This document shows, piece by piece, positions 1-9,475 of a stretch of DNA of 64,000 nt. How positions within the stretch are numbered: the first letter of the stretch is position 1; every line of letters begins with the position of its first letter. A program made the translations under genes and the position numbers. Under the pieces are notes generated by a model. The model did not search any database. It was not told the DNA's origin and saw only the letters and a program-made list of their open reading frames with translations. The stretch is taken from positions 30,431,342-30,495,341 of the forward strand of contig NC_035172.2 of NCBI RefSeq assembly GCF_001659605.2. The letters run 5' to 3'. The DNA comes from Manihot esculenta. Taxonomy: Eukaryota; Streptophyta; Magnoliopsida; Malpighiales; Euphorbiaceae.

Positions 1-483
1 TCATGGTCAAGTACTGAATGCTCGTCATGGCGTCAAAATCATACAACATCAGCCTCCCCAGGATTGCACTATAGCTCAAGGGTAACTTCACCACTAAGAA
101 TACGAAATGGTGAGTCCGCGATAGAGGAGGCTCTCCCAAGGTGAGAGCTACTTTCACCTTTCCCTCTACTACGCTATTGGGGTGCCTCCTATTCCTTTAA
201 TCGGGGCCTGGTCTCTCATGAGTTGTTCCTCGGGTATCCTCTTTTGCTGGAAGACGTAGTAGGGTAACAAGTTCACTTTGCTGCCATTATCAACCAGTAC
301 TTTACGAACCTTGAAGTTATGGATAACTGTCTCAATGACCAAAGCATTGTCGTGGGGCATTTGTACCCCCTGTGCATCTTTCGGGGAGAAAGAGATAATC
401 ATTGAAGCATGCTCGGCGACTTGCACTACCTCTACACCGCTTTCATTTTCAGTCCTTCCTCTCTTCCTCCCCTTTTGGCTCAT
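1..483 (-). pseudogene. Ty3-type retrotransposon aspartic protease region, partial
   Basis: Read on the minus strand, this encodes a retropepsin-like segment. A hydrophobic strand is followed by VLVDNGSKVNLLP, which matches the family pattern VL(I/V)D-x-GS-x-(V/A)NIL, so the presumed catalytic Asp is kept but the next residue is Asn, which is unusual. After two stop codons near 165-175 the frame continues with the expected downstream part (SYSAILGR followed by a YLTM tail), then runs off the left edge of the window. In Ty3/Gypsy elements this enzyme cuts the Gag-Pol polyprotein. Together with the gag remains at 588-1990 it forms one minus-strand element. The stops make it non-functional. Its lineage (Tat/Ogre-like) is inferred from the gag style only. 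Confidence 0.6.
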
Positions 484-587
484 ACAGCCTCCTATTCCCC
501 CCCCCCCACAATCATGTTGATTGTTCCACTAGAGCCGTCGTTCACTGGCACTCTGACTTGCCTCATGGCCCTTTCACCTATTTCTCC

Positions 588-1990
588 CTACTGTAGCCTT
601 TGCCCCTCTGGTTTCTTCATAAAATTCATGAGTTGACCCCTCTTGATCAACCTCTCTATCTTGTTTATCAACTGGTAATAATCATTGGTGTCGTGATCGT
701 ACATTCTGTGATATTGGCAGTATTTATTTGGGTCCCTTCTCTTTGCATCAGTTTTCAGGGGCTTGGGCCACTGCACATAGTCCTTGTCCTAGACTGCCAT
801 GAGTACCTCGACTCTGGATACACTCAAAGGTGTGAACTATGCTGGAACATGGGGTTGGTAAGGTCGTTGTTCTTTTCTCTCCTACCGGTGCTTATTCAGT
901 GCCTCCAAACCCCTATCTTGTGTTCTCTTTAGTCTGTCTTGCCTTCTATCATCCACATCTCTTCCTTTCTCCTTGTCATCCCGATTGAACTGGCTAGTGT
1001 TTAAGGCGTCATCTTGCCTTATATATTTCTCTGCTCTCTTTATCAACTCTGACAAGGTAGTATGGAGCTTTCGGTATAAAGACCCAAAAAACTCGGGGGA
1101 AGTCATGCCCTTCTGCATAGCCTCCACCGCTCTTGCTTCATCCAACTCTGATATCTGTAGGGCCTCCGCGTTGAATCTAGCCACGTATTCCCTCAGGGAC
1201 TCATTCCTTCTTTGCCTGATAGTCTCCAGGTAGCTCATCTTTCTTTCGGTAACTCCAGCGATGAAACTGTTGATGAACATGTTGGCTAGATCTACAAAGT
1301 TCCTGACGCTCCCTGACTCTAGGCTGTTGAACCAAGCCTGAGCTGGTCCTGTCAAGGTTGTTGGAAAAACTTTACACATTAAAGCATTGGGGTGAGTATG
1401 TAACTCCATAAAAGTCTTGTAGTCTAGCACATGTTCTCGGGGATTCCTTGTCCCATCATAGGCTGCTAAGGTTGGCATTATGAATTTCTTCGATATCGTC
1501 TCCTGCTGGATCCACTTCATAAATGCCGATGAAGTCAACAGCAGGGGGCCACTATTGTCTTTGGCCCCGAGCTCCATCAACAGTTGTTCTTTCAACCTCT
1601 CCAACTTCTGATCTACCTCCGTGTCCTCCCTCTTGGGCCTCTTCTTCAGAAGGTAATGGCTTACTTCTAGCTCTTCACTTTCGTATCTCTCCGCAAGTTC
1701 AGAGGAGTAGCTCTGTACCCCATCGTTTTCTATGAGCTCCCTTACTATCTTGCCCCTCACCAAGGCTACTGGTTCATTCCTTCGATTCGCTTTCCCATCT
1801 CCCTATCCTGTCCTCCTGCTACTTTGTTGGGGAATCTGATAGTTCACCATAGGTTGAGGCTCACTGTGGTTGAGTCCTTCTGCCGTGGGTGGCCTACTCA
1901 ATGGAGTACTGAGCCCCCTTTGTTGTAACATCTGACTTAGCCAGTTGGCAATGCTCCGCAGCTGGAGGGCCAATTGATGTCTGAGATTCG
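588..1990 (-). pseudogene. Ty3-type retrotransposon gag, degraded
   Basis: The longest open stretch (882-1763, minus) reads as a plant Ty3 Gag capsid domain: a conserved AWFNSLESGSV block, then FINSF, then a REYVARFNAEAL block and a C-terminal segment rich in Arg, Asp and Lys. Upstream on the minus strand (1764-1990) the N-terminal Gag frame continues with an in-frame stop. Downstream (588-776) is the short Cys/His region seen between gag and protease in Tat/Athila-like elements (KYCQYHRMYDHDTNDYYQL); the Cys normally found before the YQL part is a Tyr. Frame breaks and this substitution make it a dead copy. Gag packages element RNA; no polymerase part is present inside the window. Confidence 0.72.
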
Positions 1991-2079
1991 AGAATAGGTC
2001 TAGGCTCAGGTAAATTTTGGTAAGCTTAGTTTCTATTTTTCCTTTTTCTCTCTCTTGTTTGTTTTCCTTTTTATTTTTT

Positions 2080-2430
2080 TGGACGTGTAACCGCCACTCT
2101 ACGTCCGTACCTCTCTGCCATATTCATGCGGGCATCCTGTACGGACGTACTGTGTCCTTACCTTTCATCAAGCGGCCATTTAATTTCATCCAGTGCCACT
2201 TGGATAGGATACCAAGTATTGTGAGGTCTGTCTTTCCATGGAGGCTAATGCACATTTGGGCCAGAAGGCCTAGGGTCGGTTCGAGTCCTGTTCGGCTCGC
2301 GAGGATAGGCCTAAAACCAATATAAGACCTATCACCGTGTATTGGACCCACTTTTAGCCCTGGCCTGATTCTTTTTGCTTGGGCTGCTTTAGGTCCAAGC
2401 AATCAAAGCCCTGCGGTCATCAAGTTCGAT
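2080..2430. repeat. Dispersed repeat, possible LTR or leader of the left-edge Ty3 element
   Basis: This stretch is much richer in G and C than the sequence to its right. It shares short blocks in the same order with 59815-60170: GACGTGTAA, GGCCATTTAATTTC and GCGGTCATCAAG. Its position directly upstream (in the minus sense) of the gag relic would suit a leader or 5' LTR, but I could not define TG/CA ends, a primer site or a target duplication. The relation between the two copies is by eye. Confidence 0.35.
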
Positions 2431-2900
2431 TCAATTTTATTTAAAAAAATCGATAAAATCAAACCGATTAATAATAATAATATATTATTTTTTATAATAT
2501 ATAGAGATTAGACCATAAATGTAGTTGAAACGTTTTAATTAAATTTTACAATACTAAAATAAGGAGTAAAAAATAAAAAACTCGATTGGTCAAATTGAAC
2601 CAAATCAAATTGATTCAATTCAAATTAATTTTTATTAAAAAACGATTTGGTTCGATTTTCACAAAAATTAAAATTTTAGTTTTCAAGTTTATTTTGTTGG
2701 GTTCAGTTGAGTGCTAACCCCTAATTTTATAGTAATTATAATTAATGTTTCAGATTCTTTTATCCTTATCTAATGATTTTTTATTAAATTCGCATTTCGT
2801 ATGAGTTAATCATATGTAATCACCGGTATACTATAGGCTACCTGGCTTCTCCCTTACATAGCTTTCGCTGCATCGCTTCCTTAAACACAAGCATACAATC
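2431..2900. other. AT-rich spacer upstream of GH3 with CAAATTGAACC-type repeats
   Basis: No coding sequence is visible. The part from about 2425 to 2700 has repeated motifs such as TTTGGTTCGATTTT and AAATTGAACCAAATC, a composition often seen in small plant DNA elements. No terminal inverted repeats or target duplication could be fixed. The last 100 bases precede the GH3 start and would include its 5' UTR and core promoter; no confident TATA box was assigned. Confidence 0.3.
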
Positions 2901-4910
2901 TCATTGCTTGCGAGAGCCATCTCTCTTATTCTCTTGATCTTGATCATGGCCGTTGATTCATCCCCACTGGATCCCTCTACTTGTGAGAAGAATGCAAAGG
3001 CTCTTCAGTTCATTGAAGAGATGACAAGCAATGTAGACTCAGTGCAAGAAAGGGTTCTTGCAGAGATACTGTGTAGGAATTCTGAGACTGAATATCTTCA
3101 GCAATATCAACTTCAAGGAGCAACTGACAGAGAAATCTTCAAGGCCAAAATCCCTGTGGTGACTTACGAGGACATCCAGCCTCAAATTCAGCGTATAGCT
3201 AATGGTGATCCCTCTGCAATCTTTTCTGCTCAACCTGTCTCCGAGTTTCTCACTAGGTAAAGCATTATTAAACACTGCACAATTTAATACTGGTTCTTGT
3301 TGGATTTTTGTTTACTTTTCACGTTCAATGAGAAAAAAATTTTCTGAAAAACCATATATGGAACTGGCAGTTCTGGTACTTCTGATGGCCAGAGAAAACT
3401 TATACCGACAATTCAAGAAGAGTTGGACCGTCGCCGGTTATTATAAAGTCTCGTTATGCCTGTCATGAATCTGTATGTATATAAGAAAGGAGTTTGTTTC
3501 ATTTTCTCTCTTTATTTATTTATTTATTTTCGGGATGAATTGCCAATTTGACAAATTTCCTTTGCTATATCGTGGAAGCTATGTGCCGGATATGGACAAA
3601 GGGAAGGCTCTGAAGTTCTTGTTTGTGAAGGCTGAGACAAAGACCCCAAGTGGGCTCTTGGCACGTCCGGTCATAACAAGCTACTACAAGAGTGACCACT
3701 TCAAGAACAGGCCATATGATCCTTACAACGATTACACTAGCCCCTACGAGACCATGATCTGCCCAGACACCTTCGAGAGCATGTACACTCAGATGCTTTG
3801 TGGTCTCATTATGCGTGAAGAAGTCCTCCGAGTTGGGGCAGTTTTCGCCTCTGGCCTTCTGAGAGCTATTCGGTTCCTTCAGGTCAACTGGAAGCAACTC
3901 GTTGAAGATATCTCCTCCGGCACCTTAAACCCTAAAGTAACTGATCCATCAGTAATGGAGTGCATGAGCAAAATCTTGAAGCCTAAGCCTGAGCTCGCTG
4001 AGTTGATTGTAAAACAATGCTCAGAAGAGAACTGGGAAGGTATCATCAAAAGAATATGGCCTAATACAAAATATTTAGAAGCCATTATCACAGGAGCCAT
4101 GGCTCAGTATATTCCCACGCTTGAATATTACAGTGCTGATTTACCCATGGCTTCCACCTTGTACGCTTCCTCTGAGTGCTACTGTGGGCTTAACCTAAAG
4201 CCAATGTGCAAACCATCTGATATTTGCTACACAATCATGCCAAACATGGGTTACTTCGAGTTCTTGCCCCACGAACCCTCAGCTCCAAAACCTTCCCGTG
4301 ACTGTCCTCCACGTCTTTTGGACCTTGCTGACGTTGAAGTTGACAAAGAATATGAACTGATTATCACTACTTATTCCGGTCTCTACAGGTACCGTGTCGG
4401 TGATATTCTCCGAGTCACTGGGTTCTATAACAAGGCTCCACAATTTCGCTTCATAAGGAGAAAGAATGCGTTATTAAGTATTGACTCGGACAAAACCGAT
4501 GAGGCTGAGTTGCAGAAGGGCATAGAAAATGCTTCCTCACTTTTACGCGAGTTCAACACCAGCGTTGTTGAATACACTAGCTATGCAGAAACCAAAACAA
4601 TCCCAGGTCACTACGTGATATTCTGGGAGTTGCTTGTTAAAGATCCAGCGAATTCACCAACTGAGGAGGTTTTGAGCCAGTGTTGCCTAGCCATTGAAGA
4701 GTCACTGAACTCGGTGTATAGACAAGGGCGAGTAGCTGATAACTCAATCGGGCCACTAGAGATAAGGGTGGTGAAAAATGGCGCCTTTGAGGAGCTCATG
4801 GATTATGCAATTTTAAGGGGTGCATCTATTAGCCAGTACAAGGTACCAAGGTGCGTCAGCTTCACACCCTTCATGGAACTACTGGACTCGAGGGTGGTGT
4901 CAAACCATTT

Positions 4911-4915
4911 TAGCC
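4911..4915. repeat. Target-site duplication TAGCC, left copy of Copia-1
   Basis: TAGCC directly precedes the 5' LTR and is repeated at 9433-9437 directly after the 3' LTR. Removing the element and one TAGCC rejoins the GH3 reading frame exactly, which fixes the insertion point. Confidence 0.9.
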
Positions 4916-5053
4916 TATTAGATAGAGATGTATCTTTGTAGAGATAAATGTTAAAGGTTGTTAGTATAGCTGTACTGTAACAAACCTTATTTTGTAAAGG
5001 TTATTTATACCCATGTTTACAGTTTAATAAATATACTTTTTGCCTACTGTTCA
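4916..5053 (+). repeat. 5' LTR of Copia-1
   Basis: 138 bp, ending in TTCA just before the primer site. It differs from the 3' LTR at one base (TTATTTTG here, TTATCTTG there). It lacks the TG that precedes TATTAG in the 3' LTR, so its first base follows the target duplication directly. It contains an AATAAA at about 5029-5034 that could act as a polyadenylation signal. Its first bases supply eight codons and a TAG (4939-4941) to the interrupted GH3 frame. Confidence 0.92.
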
Positions 5054-5066
5054 TGGTATCAGAGCC
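5054..5066 (+). promoter_or_regulatory. Primer-binding site for initiator tRNA-Met, Copia-1
   Basis: TGGTATCAGAGCC follows the LTR without a gap and matches the 3' end complement of plant initiator methionine tRNA, the usual Copia primer for reverse transcription. Confidence 0.9.
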
Positions 5067-5107
5067 AACTAGGGTTTAAACACCTCCTTCTTTTTTTTCT
5101 TCCCGAT

Positions 5108-8100
5108 ATGTCCACAGGCTCTGCTCTTGATGAGTCTTCTTCTTCTCCTTCTATTATTTCCTCTTCCTCTTCTTCGATTATTTCCGATTCTTTGAACACT
5201 ATACCCAATGTTTCTCATCAGATTCATGTTAAGCTTACTTCTCTCAATTATGTTCTTTGGAAGACACAGATGCTGCCTTTACTGCGTGGCTATAATCTTG
5301 ATCGACATATCAACAAGAGTTATGTTCCGCCGACACCTACCCTGGCGAATTCTGAACCCAATCCAGCTTATGTTGTCTGGTTTCGTGAGGATCAGATCGT
5401 CATGAGTTGGCTTAATTCTTCTCTTTCTGAAGCCTTGTTGTCTAATTCTGTTGGTGCTCTGTCTGCTTTGGAGATTTGGACACGGTTAGAGCAGAGTTTT
5501 GCGGCTGGGAATGCTGCACAGGTGCGTCATTTAAAGCATGCAATCCATCACTTGGAACGGAATACCGATTCAATTGAAATCTATATGCAGCGAGCAAAAA
5601 ATCTCGGTAATCAATTGCTTGCTCTTAATAGTCCGATTTCAAACGATGATCTTGTTGGAGCTATTCTTGATGGGCTAGGACCAGACTATCGTCCTTTTGT
5701 GCGTTCTATTGAAGCAAAATTGCAGATGCCCTCTTATGATGAGTTGTTGGGGTTACTGTTGACCGAAGAATTACAACAGAAAAAGTATGAGAATACTGGT
5801 TCTCCGATGACTGCGTTGTTTACCACACGTACACAACAGCCTACGATGGGCTCCTACAATTCAAATAGCCGAGGACGGCGTGGTGGTCGCGGTGGTCGAG
5901 GTGGAAGGAATGGTGGTCGTTTTCAGAATTATCAGCTGTCTGCTGTTCAATCACAGTATTCGTCAGGTCCGTTTTTGAGTTCTGCTACTTGTTATAACTG
6001 TAATGGTTCGGGTCATGTTGCTAGATTGTGTCCGAGTCAACGCCGAACAGTTTTGCCATCACCACAAGCTTATCATACAATTTCAGCTCCTGTTAGTTCA
6101 ACTCCGCCTTGGAATTCTGTTTCAAGTTCACAAGGTTCACAAGGGTTTCGTCCACAGCAGCAGCCTTGGATAGTTGATACTGGTGCTACGCATCATCTTA
6201 CAGGTTCTCTTGGAAACTTGACAATTGATTCTGAATACACAGGACCGGATGAAGTAACAATAAGCAATGGTAATACAATTCCCATCACTCATGTAGGCAG
6301 TACAATGTTGCACAGTAATCATGATTTTCGTTTGAGCAATATTCTGTTTTCCCCTCATTCTCCATTTAGTTTGTTGTCCGTTCTTAATTTTACAAATGAT
6401 AATCAAGTCTCACTTGAGTTCTTTCCTGATTGCTTTCTTATCAAGGATATCCCCACGAGGAGGGTCCTTCACAAAAGTCCGGTTGAGCAAGGTCTTTATA
6501 AACTCACAGCATTGAGTCGTCCGACGGCTATTGTGCATCATATTTCTTTTCGGTCTTGGCATTCTCGTTTGGGTCATGCTCATGATGGAGCTGTCTTGTC
6601 AACCTTGAAACATAATAATATTGTTTTTTCTTCCAATAAAAAAGAATTATGTTCATCTTGCTGTGTTAGTAAATCACAGCGTTTACCATTTTCTTTGTCT
6701 AGTTTTAATGCTTCGGCTCCGCTTGAACTCATTTGTTCAGATGTATGGGGTCCTTCCCCTGTTCCTTCGATTAATGGCAATCGTTATTATGTTCTTTTTT
6801 ATGATCATTTCAGCAAATATACATGGTTATATTGTCTCAAACGAAAATCTGATGTGTTGTCTACATTTATTAAGTTTCGAAGATTTGTTGAAACTTTCTT
6901 TGGGCGACAGATTAAAATGTTTCAATGTGATTGGGGAGGAGAATTTAGATCTCTTGCTCCATACTTGGCTGCTAATGGGATTTCCTTACGTTTATCTTGT
7001 CCATATACGCCTCAGCAAAATGGTTGTGCTGAGCGTAAGCATAGGCATGTTGTGGAGACTGGTTTGGCTATGTTGGATTTTGCTACTTTACCGTTGGTTT
7101 ACTGGGATTTTGCTTTTGAAACTGCAGCTTATGTGATTAATAGGATAGTCACTCCTTTGATACACAAATCACCTTATGAAAAGTTATTTGGAGCTTTGCC
7201 TGATTTGTCTAGTCTTCGTATTTTTGGATGTCTTTGCTATCCTTATTTACGACCGTATAATAAACATAAGCTAGAAAATCGGTCTTCACCGTGTATTTTT
7301 CTTGGATATAGTCTGGTGCACAAAGGGTACAAGTGCTATGATATTTTGGCAAAACGTTTGTATATATCAAGACATGTGATATTTGATGAAACCAGCTTTC
7401 CTTTTGAATCTCTTACGGTGCAGGTTAATAATATTCCTAAGTCTGTGCAGTCAAGCCAAGGTATTCTTGGGCCGCCACCAATTCATTTAATTCCAACCAT
7501 TTCTTCTCAAAGTGCACAGAATGTTTCTTCTACTACTGAGATTGTTCCTACTGCATCGGGTTCCGACGTAGAGCTACTGCCTCCTCCTGTATCAGTTTTG
7601 TCTGAGACACAAGTATCTCCAATTGTTCCATCAGATCGGTCTGGTGTGGTTCTTCCTCTCCCAGCACCACAAGGCAATACTCATCCGATGTTAACAAGGT
7701 CGAAGACAGGGCATTCCAAGCCTAAAGTTTTTTTGGCAGTTACGCCACCTCTACAACCTGCCACGGTCACAGAAGCAAAACGTTATAAAGAATGGCGTGA
7801 AGCGCTTGCCCATGAGATTAATTCATTAATTCAGCTTGGGACTTGGGAGCTTGTGGAAAAACCACCAAACGCTAATGTAATCGGCTGCAAATGGGTGTTT
7901 ACAATCAAGGAAAATTCAGATGGTTCTTTAGATCGTTACAAGGCACGGCTTGTTGCAAAAGGATTTCACCAACGCCCGGGGGTAGATTTTGGAGAAACGT
8001 TTTCGCCAGTTGTGAAACCAGTGACAGTTCGATTGGTCTTAAGTCTGGCTGTTTCCCAAAAATGGTTAGTAAAACAATATGATGTGTCTAATGCTTTTTT

Positions 8101-9277
8101 ACATGGTCAGTTAAACGAACCAGTCTATATGCAGCAGCCTCCGGGATTTGTAGATGATACAAAACCAAACCATGTTTGCAGACTTCGAAGGTCATTGTAT
8201 GGTTTAAAACAGGCTCCGCGTCAATGGAACAACTGTCTAAAGGAAGCTCTTCTTCAGTTTGGTTTTCTGCAGTCCAAACTTGATACTTCTCTATTTATTT
8301 TTCGGCGAGATAGTGATGTGCTTTATTGCTTGACGTATGTTGATGATTTGCTCATAACAGGAACTAGTGAAGTTTTGGAGCGAGAGTTGCAGCGTCACTT
8401 GAAACTGAAATTTTTGCTTAAAGACTTGGGACGGTTACACTATTTTTTGGGTATACAGGCACATTGGCATAATGATTCGTTACTCTTAACTCAGCAGAAG
8501 TATGTTTTGGATTTATTAAAGCGAGTTAAAATGGACAACTCTAAATCTCTGGCTACACCACAAGCAACAGGTTCTGCAGTACAACGATGTTCTTTTGAAT
8601 TTGATGATCCCACGTTGTACCGCAGTACCATTGGCAGCTTATTGTATCTTCTATTCACACGACCTGAGATTTCATTTACAGTGAATAGATTAGCTCAATA
8701 TATGCATCGGCCAACTAATGAGCATTGGCAAGAGGTGAAGCGTGTCCTTCGTTATTTACAAGGCACGACTGAATATGGATTGCTTCTTCGGCCATCGACT
8801 GTTTGTGAAATTAATGCATATAGTGATTCCGATTGGGCGGGCAGCATTGAGGATCGGAAGTCTACTACTGGTTTTGCTATTTATCTTGGTCGGAATCTAG
8901 TCTCTTGGGCGTCTAAGAAGCAGCGCAGTGTTTCGCGTTCTTCCACGGAAGCAGAATATCGCGCTATTGCAAACACAACCTCTGAAGTACTTTGGATTAG
9001 AAACTTGCTGCAAGAGTTGGGTGTTCAAACACGTATACCTATTCTTTGGAGTGATAACTTGGGGGCTACAGCTCTTACAGTAAATCCAGTATATCACAGC
9101 AGGATGAAACATGTCCAAATAGATGTACATTTTGTGCGTGATAAAGTTCAGGCTAATGAGATTCAGGTCCGCTATATTTCTACGAAGGATCAAATTGCTG
9201 ATGTTTTAACTAAGCCATTATCTAAGCTGCGATTTCAGCAATTACGTGCCAAGTTGACTATATTTCCACATCGATAG
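5108..9277 (+). CDS. Copia Gag-Pol polyprotein, intact (1389 aa)
   Basis: One open frame encodes all Copia functions in the usual order. Gag occupies about residues 1-300, with a Gly/Arg-rich stretch and a CCHC knuckle (CYNCNGSGHVARLC, from about 295). The protease has the WIVDTGATHH active site near 354-363. A pre-integrase block (HSRLGHAH) follows, then the integrase core with ICSDVWG, CDWGGEF and QNGCAERKH. Reverse transcriptase shows KARLVAKGF, DVSNAFLHG and the catalytic YVDDLL. RNase H shows SDSDWAG and SRSSTEAEYRAIA, and the tail has DVLTKPL. The second integrase motif has DW where relatives usually have DN, but the Asp is kept. The start is the first ATG after the primer site. No frameshift or stop was found, so the protein may be functional; activity is inference. 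Confidence 0.96.
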   Translation: MSTGSALDESSSSPSIISSSSSSIISDSLNTIPNVSHQIHVKLTSLNYVLWKTQMLPLLRGYNLDRHINKSYVPPTPTLANSEPNPAYVVWFREDQIVMSWLNSSLSEALLSNSVGALSALEIWTRLEQSFAAGNAAQVRHLKHAIHHLERNTDSIEIYMQRAKNLGNQLLALNSPISNDDLVGAILDGLGPDYRPFVRSIEAKLQMPSYDELLGLLLTEELQQKKYENTGSPMTALFTTRTQQPTMGSYNSNSRGRRGGRGGRGGRNGGRFQNYQLSAVQSQYSSGPFLSSATCYNCNGSGHVARLCPSQRRTVLPSPQAYHTISAPVSSTPPWNSVSSSQGSQGFRPQQQPWIVDTGATHHLTGSLGNLTIDSEYTGPDEVTISNGNTIPITHVGSTMLHSNHDFRLSNILFSPHSPFSLLSVLNFTNDNQVSLEFFPDCFLIKDIPTRRVLHKSPVEQGLYKLTALSRPTAIVHHISFRSWHSRLGHAHDGAVLSTLKHNNIVFSSNKKELCSSCCVSKSQRLPFSLSSFNASAPLELICSDVWGPSPVPSINGNRYYVLFYDHFSKYTWLYCLKRKSDVLSTFIKFRRFVETFFGRQIKMFQCDWGGEFRSLAPYLAANGISLRLSCPYTPQQNGCAERKHRHVVETGLAMLDFATLPLVYWDFAFETAAYVINRIVTPLIHKSPYEKLFGALPDLSSLRIFGCLCYPYLRPYNKHKLENRSSPCIFLGYSLVHKGYKCYDILAKRLYISRHVIFDETSFPFESLTVQVNNIPKSVQSSQGILGPPPIHLIPTISSQSAQNVSSTTEIVPTASGSDVELLPPPVSVLSETQVSPIVPSDRSGVVLPLPAPQGNTHPMLTRSKTGHSKPKVFLAVTPPLQPATVTEAKRYKEWREALAHEINSLIQLGTWELVEKPPNANVIGCKWVFTIKENSDGSLDRYKARLVAKGFHQRPGVDFGETFSPVVKPVTVRLVLSLAVSQKWLVKQYDVSNAFLHGQLNEPVYMQQPPGFVDDTKPNHVCRLRRSLYGLKQAPRQWNNCLKEALLQFGFLQSKLDTSLFIFRRDSDVLYCLTYVDDLLITGTSEVLERELQRHLKLKFLLKDLGRLHYFLGIQAHWHNDSLLLTQQKYVLDLLKRVKMDNSKSLATPQATGSAVQRCSFEFDDPTLYRSTIGSLLYLLFTRPEISFTVNRLAQYMHRPTNEHWQEVKRVLRYLQGTTEYGLLLRPSTVCEINAYSDSDWAGSIEDRKSTTGFAIYLGRNLVSWASKKQRSVSRSSTEAEYRAIANTTSEVLWIRNLLQELGVQTRIPILWSDNLGATALTVNPVYHSRMKHVQIDVHFVRDKVQANEIQVRYISTKDQIADVLTKPLSKLRFQQLRAKLTIFPHR

Positions 9278-9283
9278 TTCAAC

Positions 9284-9292
9284 TTGAGGGGG
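9284..9292 (+). promoter_or_regulatory. Polypurine tract of Copia-1
   Basis: TTGAGGGGG just before the 3' LTR, the expected primer for plus-strand DNA synthesis. Confidence 0.8.
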
Positions 9293-9432
9293 TGTATTAG
9301 ATAGAGATGTATCTTTGTAGAGATAAATGTTAAAGGTTGTTAGTATAGCTGTACTGTAACAAACCTTATCTTGTAAAGGTTATTTATACCCATGTTTACA
9401 GTTTAATAAATATACTTTTTGCCTACTGTTCA
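9293..9432 (+). repeat. 3' LTR of Copia-1
   Basis: 140 bp if counted from TGTATTAG, or 138 bp if counted from the TATTAG that begins the 5' copy. It ends in TTCA and is followed by the second TAGCC target copy (9433-9437). One base differs from the 5' LTR. Confidence 0.92.
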
Positions 9433-9475
9433 TAGCCCATCTCTGCCACATTGGACAGCGGAACGATGCCGTTGA

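Larger units (their letters stand above)
4916..9432 (+). mobile_element. Copia-1: complete Ty1/Copia LTR retrotransposon inside GH3
   Basis: The 4.5-kb element has two short LTRs that differ at one position, a primer-binding site, one uninterrupted polyprotein gene, a polypurine tract and a 5-bp target duplication. Near-identical LTRs and an open polyprotein point to a recent insertion. It lies in the same direction as GH3, so GH3 transcripts would enter the 5' LTR. It is related in layout to Copia-3 (31500-46567), which also has LTRs of about 140 bp and a similar Gag, but that copy is old and broken. Confidence 0.95.
2946..9475 (+). pseudogene. GH3: GH3 family auxin-amido synthetase, broken by a nonsense codon and a Copia insertion
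   Basis: GH3 enzymes adenylate plant hormones such as indole-3-acetic acid and join them to amino acids in the cytosol, lowering free auxin. Three exons are visible: 2946-3256, 3371-3472, and 3579-4915 continued at 9438-9475, all with GT-AG introns. Without the insertion they give 596 codons including the stop, normal for the family. Nucleotide-binding motifs are present: SSGTSDGQRK (across the first intron), [12 protein letters not shown] and YRYRVGDIL. The sequence is closest to the GH3.5/GH3.6 type by memory. The start is the ATG at 2946; the frame is open further upstream but only with a TTG. Two lesions: TAA at 3444-3446 (codon 129, where relatives have Tyr in LLYSL) and Copia-1 inserted in codon 584. 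The end of the protein, PSLPHWTAERCR and TGA, resumes in frame after the element. Either lesion alone changes the product; the early stop should abolish function. Confidence 0.9.

Noticed and set aside
2904..2945. Upstream start of GH3 adding a hydrophobic leader ([14 protein letters not shown])
   Set aside because: The codon at 2904 is TTG. The first ATG in frame is at 2946, and GH3 enzymes are cytosolic without a signal peptide.
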